In this document: piece after piece, positions 32,837-45,358 of the stretch
How positions within the stretch are numbered: position 1 is the stretch's first letter
How the letters are laid out: the number at the start of each line of letters is the position of its first letter
DNA from: Microstegium vimineum
Lineage: Eukaryota > Streptophyta > Magnoliopsida > Poales > Poaceae
DNA length: 64,000 nucleotides
Reading direction: 5' to 3'
Assembly: GCA_022036555.1 (NCBI GenBank)
Contig: CM039128.1
Span: forward strand, 496,001-560,000
Translations under genes and position numbers: made by a program
The notes under the pieces: generated by a model
What the model saw: only the letters and a program-made list of their open reading frames with translations
Told to the model about the DNA's origin: nothing
The model's database searches: none

Positions 32837-33442
32837 TGATGGCCAGGGCCTTGTGCTTTCTGACTCTGCCTGTAGTACTTACAGTATTGGATTATCGACT
32901 AGGGAATTCAGTAGAGGTGTCTGTATGGAGTGAAAGTGGTTCCCTGACCGGGCTTATTCTTTAGGAAAAATCAAAGTAATCTGTTGTGTGTAGAGAAGAT
33001 TTCACTGGTGACGTAGTGTTTGGTCTTTTTTTTCCCCTTTCTCTGTATGACTGTATCACTGTATGAAGGAATAGGTTGGCAGTTCATGCAGATTTTTTAG
33101 ACAGTCGGCGTCAAGGACATGGAAATTGAAGCATTGTTGAATGAGACACGTGACAGGCAGGCATCTTTCAACTCGTCTGTTTCTGTAGCCAAAGACGGAC
33201 ACGGAAATGAATTGTTCAACCTCCTGACATTTTGGTGTCTTTCTTGAGTCTGAAGTCTGAACCAACAATTCTTCCGTTCCGTTCCGTTGATGGCGCCGCG
33301 GTTGCCGTGCCAACTCGCCTAACTAATGATGAAAAGGATGACGATTATATTATGGTCGGTGAAATGAATGTTGTTGTTCGTTCTTTCTTTCTTTCCTGAT
33401 CTTCTCCTTCTAGATACCATAATACTTCTAGATACCATAATA
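32837..33442. other. Kinase 3' flank and 18-bp tandem repeat
   Basis: Probably the 3' untranslated region followed by spacer. CTTCTAGATACCATAATA is present twice head-to-tail (33407-33424, 33425-33442), ending exactly at the LTR boundary. Confidence 0.5.
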
Positions 33443-35465
33443 TGAAGGACCGAGAACGACGACCAGAGGGTGGTGAATGGAAGCTAAAAAAAAAAATCAA
33501 CTCAAAGGTTTGGCCCTTGTCCCAAAATCACACCTAAAACTTGACCTCGGAAGAGCCGATTCGCACACGACCTAACAAGTAGGTGGACACCTTAGGAAGA
33601 CCCCTAAAGGTGCAGCGGGGCGGTCGGAGAAGATGGAGAACGATCGAAGACACGAACTCGAAACTGATACACCGAGAGCGGTACTCTCAACCCCTAGAGA
33701 GAAGAGGCAAGAGCACACCCAAAAATACGTATGAGAACTGGTCTCAAAAGTACCTAGTCATTATCCTTACGTGAATACGAATCCAACGCAACAAACGGAA
33801 CTTGATTCGGAGTTCGGACGAGAGAGAAACGAGCACATGACTACTTCAGTCAGTGACCACAGGACCATGCAGAGTGGTCCGGTGGTATGGTCCGGAGGTA
33901 CCACAGGACTATGCAGAGTGGTCCGGTGGTATGGTCCGGTGCTAAGTGCTTCCCTGCAGATTTTCGGCCTGACCACAGGACCACTCGCTATGGTCCGGTG
34001 CTAAGTGCTTCCTTGCAAATTTTCGGCCAGACCACAGGACCACTCGCTATGGTCCGGTGCTAAGGGCTTTTCTGCTTGAATTTGGGCAGACCACCGGACC
34101 AATGGGCTATGGTCCGGAGCCTGTGCAAAGTGGTCCGACGCTCACGAACAGAGCGCAGAAAACCCGCGAAAACCGATTTCACTCCGCCAAATCTTCCCAA
34201 AACTCAACCAAATGAACTCCAACTGCAACCAAATTTTGTAGGCATGATCCTTGTACAGTTGGGGAGCTATCCCGAGAAAATCATCGCTCAATTTGGAGAG
34301 GATAAACAGGAACACTCGGATTTGGGGGAGAAGAGAGCAAAACGAAGAACGCTGCAAAGAAATCGCCCGATTTACGCACTCGTGAGGTTTGAGGAAAATT
34401 CCTTCGGTGCAAAGATGCTCCTCACGAATACGAACAACTTGGTTCAAACGGATTTGCAAGAGCTACTCCCCACAAAGAGAAATCATCTCGGGAAAAAGAG
34501 AGAGCAAAAGAAAAACGCGAAAAACACAAGCAAAACAGAGACACGATCAAGAAAGCGAAGCCACCATGGCTTATGGAGGTTACGGCCTCCTATTCCTCGC
34601 AACAAACTCAAGTTCTTACAGAGGTTGGTGAAATCAACCTAGAGATCTCATGAACTAGAGAGAGGGTAGAGAGAGAGAGAGTTGGGGCAAATGATTAGGG
34701 TTCAAGAGATAGATGAGGATACCCCTTCATCCTCTATTTATTAGAGGCTTTGGCTATTTCCCAAAGACCCCCTAAATACAATGAGCGAACTACCTAGCCT
34801 AAGCATTGCAGTCCAAGCTCCGGTAAATATCTCCCTCGATTTGAATGGACGGCCCCGCTTCCTGCCAGGAGTTGCCGTCACCTCGACGCAACCTCCAGGA
34901 TTCCGCCACGTGCCATCCCCGCTTCCTCGGAAGCTCCGCCCGGGTTTTGAGGCCCAAACCCGCGAAACCCGCCACCGGTAGCTTTCGGCTCAACTACCGA
35001 ACCCCGAGTTTTGCGCCCAAACTCGGAAACCGACGCGGATGGTTTTGAGGCCCAAACCACCAAACCACTCGACGCGAGCCACCTTGTCTTCGCCCGGTCG
35101 GACTCCGAGTCCCCTGAGCCTCCGCTCGACTCGCGCGTCCACCGTCTTGACTTGGTCGACTCGGTCTACCTCCATGTCTTCTCGCACTCGCCGGTGCCAA
35201 GTACTAGCCACCACAGCTAGTACACCGGCGCCCATGGTCCCTTAGTTCGAGCTCCGCTTCCGCCCTTCACCGCTCTCAGTCCATCGGTACGACAAGCCTC
35301 TACTCGACCTTCTCCACGCCATTGACCACTGTCACTAGGCATAGTACCTGCACACCACAAGCCGATAGACAGGCACACATTTTCTTTCACAAAGATTAGT
35401 AGTAAGCCACTCAAACTGAAACGCTCAAGTGTTGGGCAATCACTCATCACAAAACTGAACATACA
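33443..35465 (-). repeat. 3' LTR of element 1
   Basis: Plus-strand ends TGAAGGACC...ACATACA; aligned by eye with 43312-45358 at very high identity, with small indels. It contains about three tandem copies of a roughly 67-base unit around 33925-34095, each with a CCGGAC...GTCCGG inverted motif, and an AG-rich leader near 34650. ORFs up to 188 codons in the LTR are duplicated in both copies and are not genes. Confidence 0.92.
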
Positions 35466-35470
35466 TAGGT

Positions 35471-35860
35471 TCTCATTTAAGTTGGGCTAGCCTCTTCCTA
35501 GGATTCCATACCTTGGGCCTTTATGTTCATAACGACGTTATGCTTGCTTTTGGTACTCCAGAAAAGCAAATCTTGATCGAACCTATATTTGCCCAATGGA
35601 TACAATCTGCTCATGGTAAGACGACATATGGGTTCGATATACTCTTATCTTCAACGAATGGCCCCGCTTTCAATGCAGGTCGAAACATATGGTTGCCCGG
35701 ATGGTTGAATGCTGTTAATGAGAATAGTAATTCGCTTTTCTTAACAATAGGACCTGGGGATTTCTTGGTTCATCATGCTATTGCTCTAGGTTTGCATACA
35801 ACTACATTGATTTTAGTAAAGGGTGCTTTAGATGCACGCGGTTCAAAATTAATGCCGGAT
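35471..35860 (+). pseudogene. psaB: Chloroplast psaB fragment (nuclear plastid DNA)
   Basis: An open frame from SHLSWASLFLG through TLGLYVHNDVMLAFGTPEKQ to GSKLMPD matches the photosystem I P700 apoprotein A2 over about 130 residues, with plastid-like AT-rich codons unlike the surroundings. The full protein is about 734 residues, so this is an internal piece with no start, promoter or end. It abuts the LTR terminus (five bases, TAGGT, intervene) and stops abruptly at 35860. It is not expected to be functional in the nucleus. Confidence 0.93.
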
Positions 35861-37481
35861 GAGTGCATTGTCAACACAAGTGCATTTCAGATTTGAGCCA
35901 CAAGGTAAAGCTCTCCAAATGACCAAAAGCTAAGAAAGCCAAAACGGGGTCACTTGAGAGAAGCAAAACACATCCAAAACTTGGTTCCCAAAGACATGGG
36001 CAACGACTCGACGCAACCAAGCAAAACAAAGCTAGCCCTCAAGAAGAGGCAGAAACGGGCTCAACACCGCTAGCAAGCCAAAGAAACCAATCAAAACTCT
36101 CAAAGCTCAGAAAACCAATTGAAGCATTAAGGGGGCACAAAGATACCAATTAAAACGCATAAGACTCAAGAGGCCAATCGAAACCTGTCGGAGCCAAAAC
36201 ACAAACTAGACCCTCCAGAAGAGGCAAAGGCTCAACACATCTAGCAAAAGCTCCCCCTGGGCAAAAGCATACACAAGATACCAAGGAAGGGTGAAAAGAG
36301 TCAAAGAAGCAAGATTTTCACAAAATGCACATTTTCTCCCCCTTGATCAGATATCTCTCCCCCATGCTTTCTTCCCACAATGCATACTTCTCCCCCTTAA
36401 GTGTAGATGGAGTGAAATGCACATCTCTCCCCCTTGTTGACACATGAATCTCATCAAAGCTCAAAACTCAAGAACCAGCCACAAATGCCATGATATGCAA
36501 AAAGAGTGCAACAAGCTTCATACATAGAGCTTAAACAATGAAGGGATGCTCTAAGTGATGTGATCCTGTGAGAATAGGAAAAGCTCTACGTGCCCAACTA
36601 AGACTCAGGTTGAGCTAAAGATCACTTTAGAAGCTATTTTAGAGAGCATTACATGTGTGAGCAAGGAATGGGTATCACCTCCTAGAGACAACTAGACATG
36701 GCAAACAAGATAGGACCTATCTCAAAGCAATCTCATGTATAGCAAGTAAAACTATCCCTAGCAAAGTTCATACAACAAGCCAATGACCCAACTGAATGAA
36801 TTTTTCAAATTTCAGAGTTTTGCAGCCAAATTTTAGTTTTAGGCACATTTAAGTTGTATGCGAGTGGTTGTAATTAAAGTGATGCCACTGCTTACCAACC
36901 GTGCGAAGTCAAAGGACTTAACACACCGGTTTTGGTCATACACGACACCGCTCAAGTATCAACCCATATGGGAAGCAGTCTCGAACACACGGTGAAGTGC
37001 TCACAATGCAAACCCAACTCGATCTTTCCAATGCACAAAACAGAGAGCAATTTCATTTTAGATCAATTTTAAGCATGCTGCTCAATGAAAGTGAATGAAA
37101 CAATGAAGAGCCATAGTTACGAGCTATATATAAGGCAACCAAGAAGGATCTTCAAAAGCCTACACATGCTAGTGCCATTTCAGAGATGACATGGAGAATT
37201 AAAATCAGATTTAAAGCTTAACTTAGCTCTATTGCATATCAAGAGATCAAAGAGAGTCTAAGTTAGGCAACACCATAGACACATAAAGCACCTCAAATAG
37301 AGCATAGATTCATTATATCGGCTATAGATATGAAGCATAAAATGAACTATGTCACAAATGCAAATGAGATGCAAAAAATACAATGACACCTATTAACAAC
37401 TAAAAAGACACCAATTAAAAGAAAGAGAAAGAAAAGGCAAATAAGAACTAAAAGAACTAAGATACACAAAACTTTCCTCCT
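35861..37481 (-). other. Element 1 region between pol and 3' LTR, polypurine boxes
   Basis: Non-coding on both strands. On the minus strand it holds at least five polypurine boxes of the form AAGGGGGAG (plus-strand CTCCCCCTT at 36251, 36335, 36357, 36391, 36425), a known Sirevirus feature used to prime plus-strand DNA. No polypurine tract remains next to the LTR; the psaB piece lies there instead. No env-like frame was recognised. Confidence 0.7.
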
Positions 37482-40400
37482 CTAAAAAGGAAAGCAAACA
37501 CCCAACTCGCCCCGAAGACGAGAAAACGCAGCTTGATCAAGAGGTTTTGTGAGAATATCCACAAGCTGGTTTTGGGTATCGACATGCCGGAGGTCAATGT
37601 CGCCCTTCTCAAAGTGATCTCTCAGAAAGTGAAAGCGAACATCAATGTGCTTGGTCTTAGAGTGAAGCACGGGATTTTTGGCTACACTAATGGCACTCGT
37701 GCTATCGCAAAGCAGAGGCACTTTAGTAAGCTCAAGACCAAAATCCTTCAAAGTCGCAATCATCCAAAGCAACTGCGAACAACAGCTAGCTGTAGCAACG
37801 TACTCAGCTTTGCATGTCGACTGTGCCACGCTAGACTATTTGCAAGAAGACCAAGACACCAGAGAAGACCTAAGAAACTGGCAAGTCCCAGAAGTGGACT
37901 TCCGATCAAGACGACAGCCGGCGAAATTGGCATCAGAATAACCACAAAGCACAAGAGAGGAGGAGGCGGAAAACCAAAGTCCAAATTCGGGAGTGAAGCG
38001 CAAGTAACTCATGATGCGTTTCACCGCCTGCTTGTGCGATGTCCGTGGGGACGCCTGAAAGCGAGCACACAGGCAGACGGCGAACTGAATGTCCGGCCGG
38101 GTCGCCGTCAGGTACAGAAGCGACCCGATCATGCTGCGGTACTCCGTCTGGTCCACCGCTTCTCCTTCCTCATCCACATCCAAGGCAGTAGTAGTTGACA
38201 TAGGCGTCGAGAGGGGCTTTGCCTCGCCCATGTCAAACTTCTTCAAGATATCCTTCGTGTACTTGCCTTGGTGCACAAACGTCCCTTCTTGGGTTTGCTT
38301 GATTTGCAACCCGAGAAAGAAAGTCAACTCTCCCATCATGCTCATCTCAAATTCCCTGCTCATAAGATCTGCAAACTTGGCAACAAGAGCATGAGAAGAA
38401 CCACCAAAGATGATATCATCCACGTAAATTTGGACAAGGAGAGTGTCTTTGCCTTGCTTGAGGAGAAACAACGTCTTATCTACCAATTCTATTTTAAAAC
38501 CCTTAGCAAGCAAGAAGGTCCGCAATCTATCATACCATGCTCTAGGGGCTTATTTCAAACCATACAAAGCTTTGTGAAGTTTAAAAACATGGTTTGGAAA
38601 CTTGGGATTTTCAAAACCGGGAGGTTGTTTAACATACACTTCCTCCTCTATGTAGCCGTTTAAGAAAGCACTTTTAACATCCATTTGAAAAAGTTTAAAA
38701 CCCTTAGAAGCCGCAAAAGCTAGAAGGATTCTAATGGCTTCTAAACGAGCTACGGGAGCAAAGGTTTCCTCATAGTCTATTCCCTCCTTCTACCAACCTA
38801 GCCTTGTTACGCACTACCACCCCATCCTCACTTTGTTTGTTTTTGAAAACCCACTTGGTTCCTATAGGGTGGCAACTTGGTGGTGGTGGCACTAAGACCC
38901 AAACTCGGTTTCGCTCAAAGTTCTCTAACTCTTCATGCATGGCATTAACCCAATCTGGATCCATCAATGCGTGTCCAACATCTCGGGGCTCAAAAGACGC
39001 AACAAAAGCCGAATGAGCAAAGTGAGGATACGATATGACCTGGAGCGTGTGGTACGCTCGTTGATGTCGCAGATCATAGTCTGAGGAGGGTGGCGATGTT
39101 GAATGTGTAATGGTGCCTCACGTGATGAAGTCGCCTCCCCCTCGACAGCAGCTGGAGCTCCCTCAGGTGCATCGGGCACCGACTGAGGAAGCTACTCGAA
39201 CAACCCCCATGTAGAGGAAGTAGAAGGGTCCGGGCCGTGACTGAAGTAGACATCACAGGGTCGACTGGGTCAGCCGGTGGAGTCGGCTCGGGATCACCCC
39301 AATCGGCGTTGTCCTGCTCCTCCTCCACAAAGATGCTGGTGTTCACCTCATCATCACCTGCAAGATCAAAAGCAGTGGAACTACAAGGCATGGTCTCATC
39401 AAAAGTAATCTCACAAGTCTCCATCACTCGGTTAGTCTCAAGGTTAAGTGCACGATAAGCACGAGAGTGAGTAGAATAACCAAGAAAGATACCGTCAGAA
39501 GACCGTGATTCAAATTTATCCAACTTATCGCCCTTTTTGAGGATGAAACACTTGCACCCAAACACCCGTAGGTGACTTACCTTGGGTGGTCTCCCAAATC
39601 TCAACTCATAAGATGTCGTCTTGAAAGCTTGGAGAAAAATGCGATTGGAAATATAGCAAGCAGAACTGAGTGCTTCGGCCCAATACCGCCTAGGAGTCCT
39701 ATGCTCACCGAGCATCGTCCTAGCCATCTCAACAAGGGTCCGATTCTTGCGCTCAACAACACCGTTTTGCTGGGGAGTGTAAGGAGAGGAAAATTGGTGA
39801 TCGAGACCAAAAGAAGAGCAAAGAGATGCAAATTGAGCATTCTTGAATTCTGTGCCATTGTCACTGCGAATAGCTCTCATGGCATGCTTAGGTAGCTCAT
39901 TTTGCAATCTCAAAATCAGATCACGCACATGCATAAAAGCCTCATCCTTACTCTCCAAAAAGAACACCCAAGAGTACCTCGAGTAGTCATCAACGACTAC
40001 AACCACATACCACTTCCCTCCTTTCGACCTAACCCGAGCTGGACCAACTGTGTCCATGTGTAAGAGCTCGCCGGGTTGTGAGGTCATAATTTGAGTTACG
40101 GGAGGATGGGAAGCAACAACCATCTTGCCATGTCTGCAAGGATGGCAAACCAAATCCTTCTCGAACTTTAGCTTTGGCAATCCTTGGATAAGGTCCATTG
40201 AGCTAAGCCTTGCAAGCAAGTCAAAACTCAAATGTCCCAATATCCTATGCCACTTCCAAAGCTCGGAAGAAGAGTCGGCGAGAAGACAACGAGAAGGTCC
40301 GGAAGAGATAGAAAAATCCGCACGAAAAACCTCCCCGAAGGGTAAAATCTAGCAAATAAGCTCACCACAAGAGTCCAAAATCCAAGACAAGTTTGGCTTA

Positions 40401-40639
40401 AAGCTCACTTCAAAACCGTCTTCAAGGAGTTGCGAAACCGAGAGAAGATTAAAATGCAAATTCTCAACCAAAGCAACATCCTTGAGGACAAAAGACGAAT
40501 TGACTCGGATGGACCCCCGGGAGACAACCTTACCTTTACACTTGTCCCCGAAAGTGATATACTCGGTGTGGTACACGGGGTCGAGGCTGGAGAACCACTT
40601 GGCACTTCCGGTCATATGGCGTGAGCATCCATAATCCAC
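37482..40639 (-). pseudogene. Copia pol, degenerate (protease-integrase-RT-RNase H)
   Basis: Order on the minus strand: protease remnant with DYGCSRHMTG (active-site DSG has become DYG, about 40630); GAG-pre-integrase and integrase (40240-39240) with HMDTVGP, RSDNGTEF and NGVVERKNRTL supplying the D-D-E residues; reverse transcriptase N-part (about 38967) and active site YVDDIIFGG (about 38430); RNase H with GYSDANFAG and the C-end TKHIDVRFHFLRDH (to 37482). Breaks: in-frame stop at 40349, frameshift near 39235, several stops across RT (38770-38525) and a stop at about 37836. It cannot make a full polyprotein. Confidence 0.9.
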
Positions 40640-40671
40640 AAGCTAAGTCTCCTCGAGTCCTCCTTCCTACA

Positions 40672-43266
40672 TCAATAAAAAGACATAGGGTGAGCAAACG
40701 GACCAACACTGGGGTTAGTAAACTGTGAAGGATACCAGTGTTGTTCCACTTGCCCAAAGAATGGGTTAGGAGAAAAACCAAACATCTTCTGCCCCACGGG
40801 AGGATAGCGATCACCACGATAGGGAAAACATGGTCCGCTAAAGAAGGGTGGAGTAAAGCCACCGCCACGAGGCCCATAGTCGTATGGATCACGACCGGTA
40901 CCCTGCTGGGCACGACCACCACGTGGTCTCGCCTCCTGAGGCCTAGCACCTTGAGGCATCGTACCTCTAGGCCTAGAAGTGCGCCTCTAAACTTCCGGTT
41001 CACGCACCCCAACTCGTGGGTGGTACATGTCTCGGTTGTTCAACTCAACCTGCCTCCGATCATCTCTCTTCCTCCTAGAGCAAAACTCAGCCAAGTGCTC
41101 ATCTCGCTCACAATACTCACAATGGTACCTCACCACACTCTTGGTAGGCACTCTCTTGTTGGGTTGGATGGCTCTAGCTTTCTTAGGAAGGGGATCCCTA
41201 GAGATGTCTGGCAGTGTGTCAAGTGGGTTGCGAAGGTGGTTCGGTTTGGCAATCCACACTTGCTTCTGTGGAGTGGATTTGGGTGGCTCTTCAAACACAC
41301 CATCTCTCACAGGAAACTTGGAGGGGTCGATAGGCTTAGGTGGAGTGATCTTGGTAAGCTTGGGTGTTGTGGTGGGTTTCTCATTCTCGCTCAAACCACT
41401 GCACTCACCGATCTTACCGAACATGCTCTCGTCCTTCCCACCTATAGCAAAGCCTACTCCCGTGCTGCCAGCTCGCTTGCATTAGCTAATCATCATCCCC
41501 AACTGCGGCTCTCGGCAAGACACCCAGCTCAAGATGGACCGAAGGTATGTGTTTTCTTCCTCGGTACGCATCTTGTCATGTCTGCACGACGCGATCTCAA
41601 GCTCCAAAGCCTCAAAGCGATCCGACTCTCTAGTGCTATCTGAGCTGACCTTCTTTAACACAGCGATCCTAGCATCCTTCTGTGCCAGCTTAGAACGCAA
41701 GCCTAAGCAAGACTTGCACGCACCAAGTAAGCTAGGCCTAGCCTTCAGCTCACTAATCTCCTCAAGTAGAGTGCCATACTTGTCCTGGAGTGTGACAAGA
41801 TCAGACATGTGGATGGCACAAGCATCACACTCTACCTCCTCGGTAACCACCACTTGTGCCTTAGCAAACTCCAGCTCATGAAGCGTGCTAAGGTACTTTG
41901 CTTTGAAATCGTTCCTCTCACAAGTGGCACGCTTGAGCAAAGCATCCTGACTAAGCAAGGTATCGTTCAGAGACTCAAGCTCGAGAGAGAGGGATTCGAT
42001 GGTGGGTGATACCTCGGGTGTGTCGGAGTCGTAGTCATAGTCGGGGCCATCCTTGCGCTTCCCGGCCTTGCCTTCTTCAATCACCATAGTGCAAAAGCCA
42101 GCGTGCTTGGCGTCGGCGTAGAAGCAGTGGCCGTTGAGCTTGTCCCCAACCTTTCCCTTCGACTCATCGTCGCTCAAGGAAGAGCCCCCGTCGGAGGAGG
42201 CATCGATGTCGCTGAGGGAGGCGAGGAAGGCTCGATGCTTGGCCTTCACCTTGTCGATCACCTTCTTGGATGACCTTCGGTTGTAGCCGCCCTTGGCCTT
42301 GTGCTTGTCCTCGAAACGGTGCTCGCGCTTGTCCTTGCGCTTGGTGAAGTCACCCGCAGCTTTCTTGGGGCAGTTTGCGATGAAGTGATCCTCATCACCG
42401 CAACGGTAGCACCCCTTGGCCGAGCCACCACGTCGTCGGTTCAAACGGTTGTTGTGAAACCGTGAGAACTTAGTGATGACCAAGGCCAGCTCATCATCTC
42501 CAAGCGCCTCCACTTGTTCCTCTGTCACAGACATCAAAGACAAAGCGAACGAAGAGTGTGAAGGGTTAGAGGAAGAAGAAGACACACCACCGGGGCCGGA
42601 AACCAACGCCATGGATGGGTTCGACGAGCTCTCAAGCTTGGCCCGGGTCTGGTGGTCAATCTCCGAGGACTTGAGCTTGCTGAATAGCTCGTCCATGGTC
42701 AGGGCGTCATAGCCCGGTGACTCCTGGATGGCAGCCACCTTCATCTTCCACACCTTCCGATCAAGAGCATGCAAAAGCTTGATAGCCATCTCATGATCAT
42801 CATAAGGCAAGTTGGCTCGATTAGCACGCATCTTGTTGACGATAGATTGGAAGCGAGTGAACATCCCATCAACAGATTCGTCGGCCAACTGAACGAAGTT
42901 CTCGTACTCCCTACGGTATGTGTCGAAGAGTCTGGACTTGATCTGAGGGTTGCCCTCATGATATCGCACAAGTGTTTGCCAGATCTCTCGTGCCGTAGTG
43001 AGACTCGAAACCCGCTCAAACTCAGGAAGAGACAAACTCGAGAAGAGGATGCTACGGGCTCTTGCGTTTGAAGCATGTTGCGTAACTTGGAGTTCAGTGA
43101 TCCAAGCGCCAAGAACCACGTAGTCCTCATTCTCACAAATCTCCCAAATCTTTGAATCAAGCCCTTGAAGATAAGCGGACATGCGCACCTTCCAATAGGC
43201 GAAATTCGTTCCATCGAAGAACGGAGGTTTGCCATCACCTCGCTCCATGTCGCCTTCGCGGATCAA
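40672..43266 (-). pseudogene. Sirevirus gag with in-frame stops
   Basis: The first 594 codons (43266-41482; the natural start is probably the second Met, MERGDGKPPFF) contain the retrotran_gag/UBN2-type domain (FAYWKVRMSAYLQ) and a CCHC zinc knuckle, CYRCGDEDHFIANC, then an acidic coiled-coil-like part. A TAA at 41484-41482 interrupts; the same frame continues with a second CCHC-like finger (CEYCERDEHLAEFC) to a TAG at 40987, then on to 40672. Two zinc fingers and a long gag fit Sireviruses. It forms the nucleocapsid in active relatives. Confidence 0.85.
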
Positions 43267-43296
43267 GAACCGTGTAAATTGGAATGATCCTTAACC

Positions 43297-43309
43297 GGCT
43301 CTAATACCA
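43297..43309 (-). other. Primer binding site, initiator Met tRNA type
   Basis: Minus-strand TGGTATTAGAGCC starts two bases inside the 5' LTR end and matches the usual TGGTATCAGAGCC site at 12 of 13. It fixes the element's orientation and LTR boundary. Confidence 0.9.
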
Positions 43310-43311
43310 AT

Positions 43312-45358
43312 TGAAGGACCGAGAACGGCGACCAGAGCGGGGGTGAATGGGAGCCAAAAAAAATCAACTCAAAGACTTGGCCCTTGTCCCAAAATCACAC
43401 CCAAAACTTGACCTCGGAAGAGCCGATTCGCACACGACCTAACAAGTAGGTGGACACCTTAGGAAGACCCCTAAAGGTGCAGCGGAGCGGTCGGAGAAGA
43501 TGGAGAACGATCGAAGACACGAAGTCAAAACCGATACACCGAGAGCGGTACTCTCAACCCCTAGAGAGAAGAGGCAAGAGCACACCAAAAAATACTTATG
43601 AGAACTGGTCTCAAAAGTACCTAGTCATGTTCCTTACGTGAATACGAATCCAACGCAACAAACGGAACTTGATTCGGAGTTCGGACGAGAGAGAAACGAG
43701 CACAGGACTACTTCAGTCAGTGACCACAGGACCATGCAGAGTGGTCCGGTGGTATGGTCCGGAGGTACCACAGGACTATGGAGAGTGGTCCGGTGGTATG
43801 GTCCGGTGCTAAGTGCTTCCCTACAGATTTTCGGCCTGACCACAGGACCACTCGCTATGGTCCGGTGCTATGGTCCGGTGCTAAGTGCTTCCCTGCAAAT
43901 TTTCGGCCAGACCACAGGACCACTCGCTATGGTCCGGTGCTATGGTCCGGTGCTAAGGGCTTTTCTGCTGGAATTTGGGCAGACCACCGGACCAATGGGC
44001 TATGGTCCGGAGCCTGTGCAAAGTGGTCCGACGCTCACGAACAGAGCGCAGAAAACCCGCGAAAACCGATTTCACTCCGCCAAATCTTCCCAAAACTCAA
44101 CCAAATGAACTCCAACTGCAACCAAACTTTGTAGGCATGATCCTTGTACAGTTGGGAGCTATCCGAGGAAATCATCGCTCAATTTGAAGAGGATAAACGG
44201 GAACACTCGGATTTGGGGGAGAAGAGAGCAAAACGAAGAACGCTGCAAAGAAATCGCCCGATCTACGCACTCGTGAGGTTTGAGGAAAATTCCTTCGGTG
44301 CAAAGATGCTCCTCATGAATACGAACAACTTGGTTCAAATGGATTTGCAAGAGCTACTCCCCACAAAGAGAAATCATCTCGGGAAAAAGAGAGAGCAAAA
44401 GAAAAACGCGAAGAACACAAGAAAAACAGGGACACGATCAAGAAAGCGAAGCCACCATGGCTTATGGAGGTTACGACCTCCGATTCCTCGCAACAAACTC
44501 AAGTTCTTACAGAAGTTGGTGAAATCAACCTAGGGATCTCACGAACTAGAGAGAGGGTAGAGAGAGAGAGAGTTGGGGCAAATGATTAGGGTTCAAGAGA
44601 TAGATGAGGATACCCCTTCATCCTCTATTTATTAGAGGCTTTGGCTATTTCTCAAAGACCCCCCTAGATACAATGAGTGAACTAACTAGCCTAAGCATTG
44701 CAGTCCAAGCTCCGGTAAATATCTCCCTCGATTTGAATGGACGGCCCCGCTTCCTGCCAGGAGTTGCCGTCGCCTCGACGCAACCTCCAGGATTCCGCCA
44801 CGTGCCATCCCCGCTTCCTCGGAAGCTCCGCCCGGGTTTTGAGGCCCAAACCCGCGAAACCCGCCATCGGTAGCTTTCAGCTCAACTACCGAACCCCGAG
44901 TTTTGCGGCCCAAACTCGGAAACCGACGCGGATGGTTTTGAGGCCCAAACCACCAAACCACTCGACGCGAGCCACCTTGTCTTCGCCCGGTCGGACTCCG
45001 AGTCCCCTGAGCCTCCGCTCGACTCGCGCGTCCACCGTCTTGACTTGGTCGACTCGGTCTACCTCCATGTCTTCTCGCACTCGCCGGTGCCAAGTACTAG
45101 CCACCACAGCTAGTACACCGGCGCCCATGGTCCCTTAGTTCGAGCTCCGCTTCCGCCCTTCACCGCTCTCAGTCCATCGGTACGACAAGCCTCTACTCGA
45201 CCTTCTCCACGCCATTGACCACTGTCACTAGGCATAGTACCTGCACACCACAAGCCGATAGACAGGCACACATTTTCTTTCACAAAGATTAGTAGTAAGC
45301 CACTCAAACTGAAACGCTCAAGTATTGAGCAATCACTCATCACAAAACTGAACATACA
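43312..45358 (-). repeat. 5' LTR of element 1
   Basis: Near-identical partner of 33443-35465, 24 bases longer overall, mainly from extra TATGGTCCGGTGC units in the tandem-repeat part (about 43790-43990). The promoter of the element should lie here, reading leftward. Confidence 0.92.

Larger units (their letters stand above)
33443..45358 (-). mobile_element. Sirevirus-type Copia LTR retrotransposon (element 1)
   Basis: An 11.9-kb minus-strand element with two near-identical 2-kb LTRs (TG...CA ends), a primer site complementary to initiator Met tRNA, and Copia order gag, protease, integrase, RT, RNase H. Multiple polypurine boxes lie downstream of pol. Multiple AGGGGGAG boxes, CCGGAC...GTCCGG-rich LTRs and a long gag are hallmarks of the Sirevirus genus. 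Outer flanks are TAATA (left) and TAGGT (right), so no matching 5-bp target duplication is seen. Coding regions carry several stops and frameshifts, so it is not autonomous. Confidence 0.9.

Noticed and set aside
33925..34110. CRISPR-like array of regularly spaced repeats
   Set aside because: Plant nuclear LTR tandem repeats without unique spacers; no cas genes.
34076..34642. 188-codon ORF (and its partner at 43975-44533)
   Set aside because: Present in both LTRs of element 1; LTR sequence, not a gene.
35513..35896. Possible functional psaB
   Set aside because: Only an internal fifth of the gene, no start or end, lodged in a nuclear retrotransposon.
42769..43071. Plus-strand ORFs within the gag region
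   Set aside because: Antisense to the Sirevirus gag, which has clear zinc-knuckle motifs.
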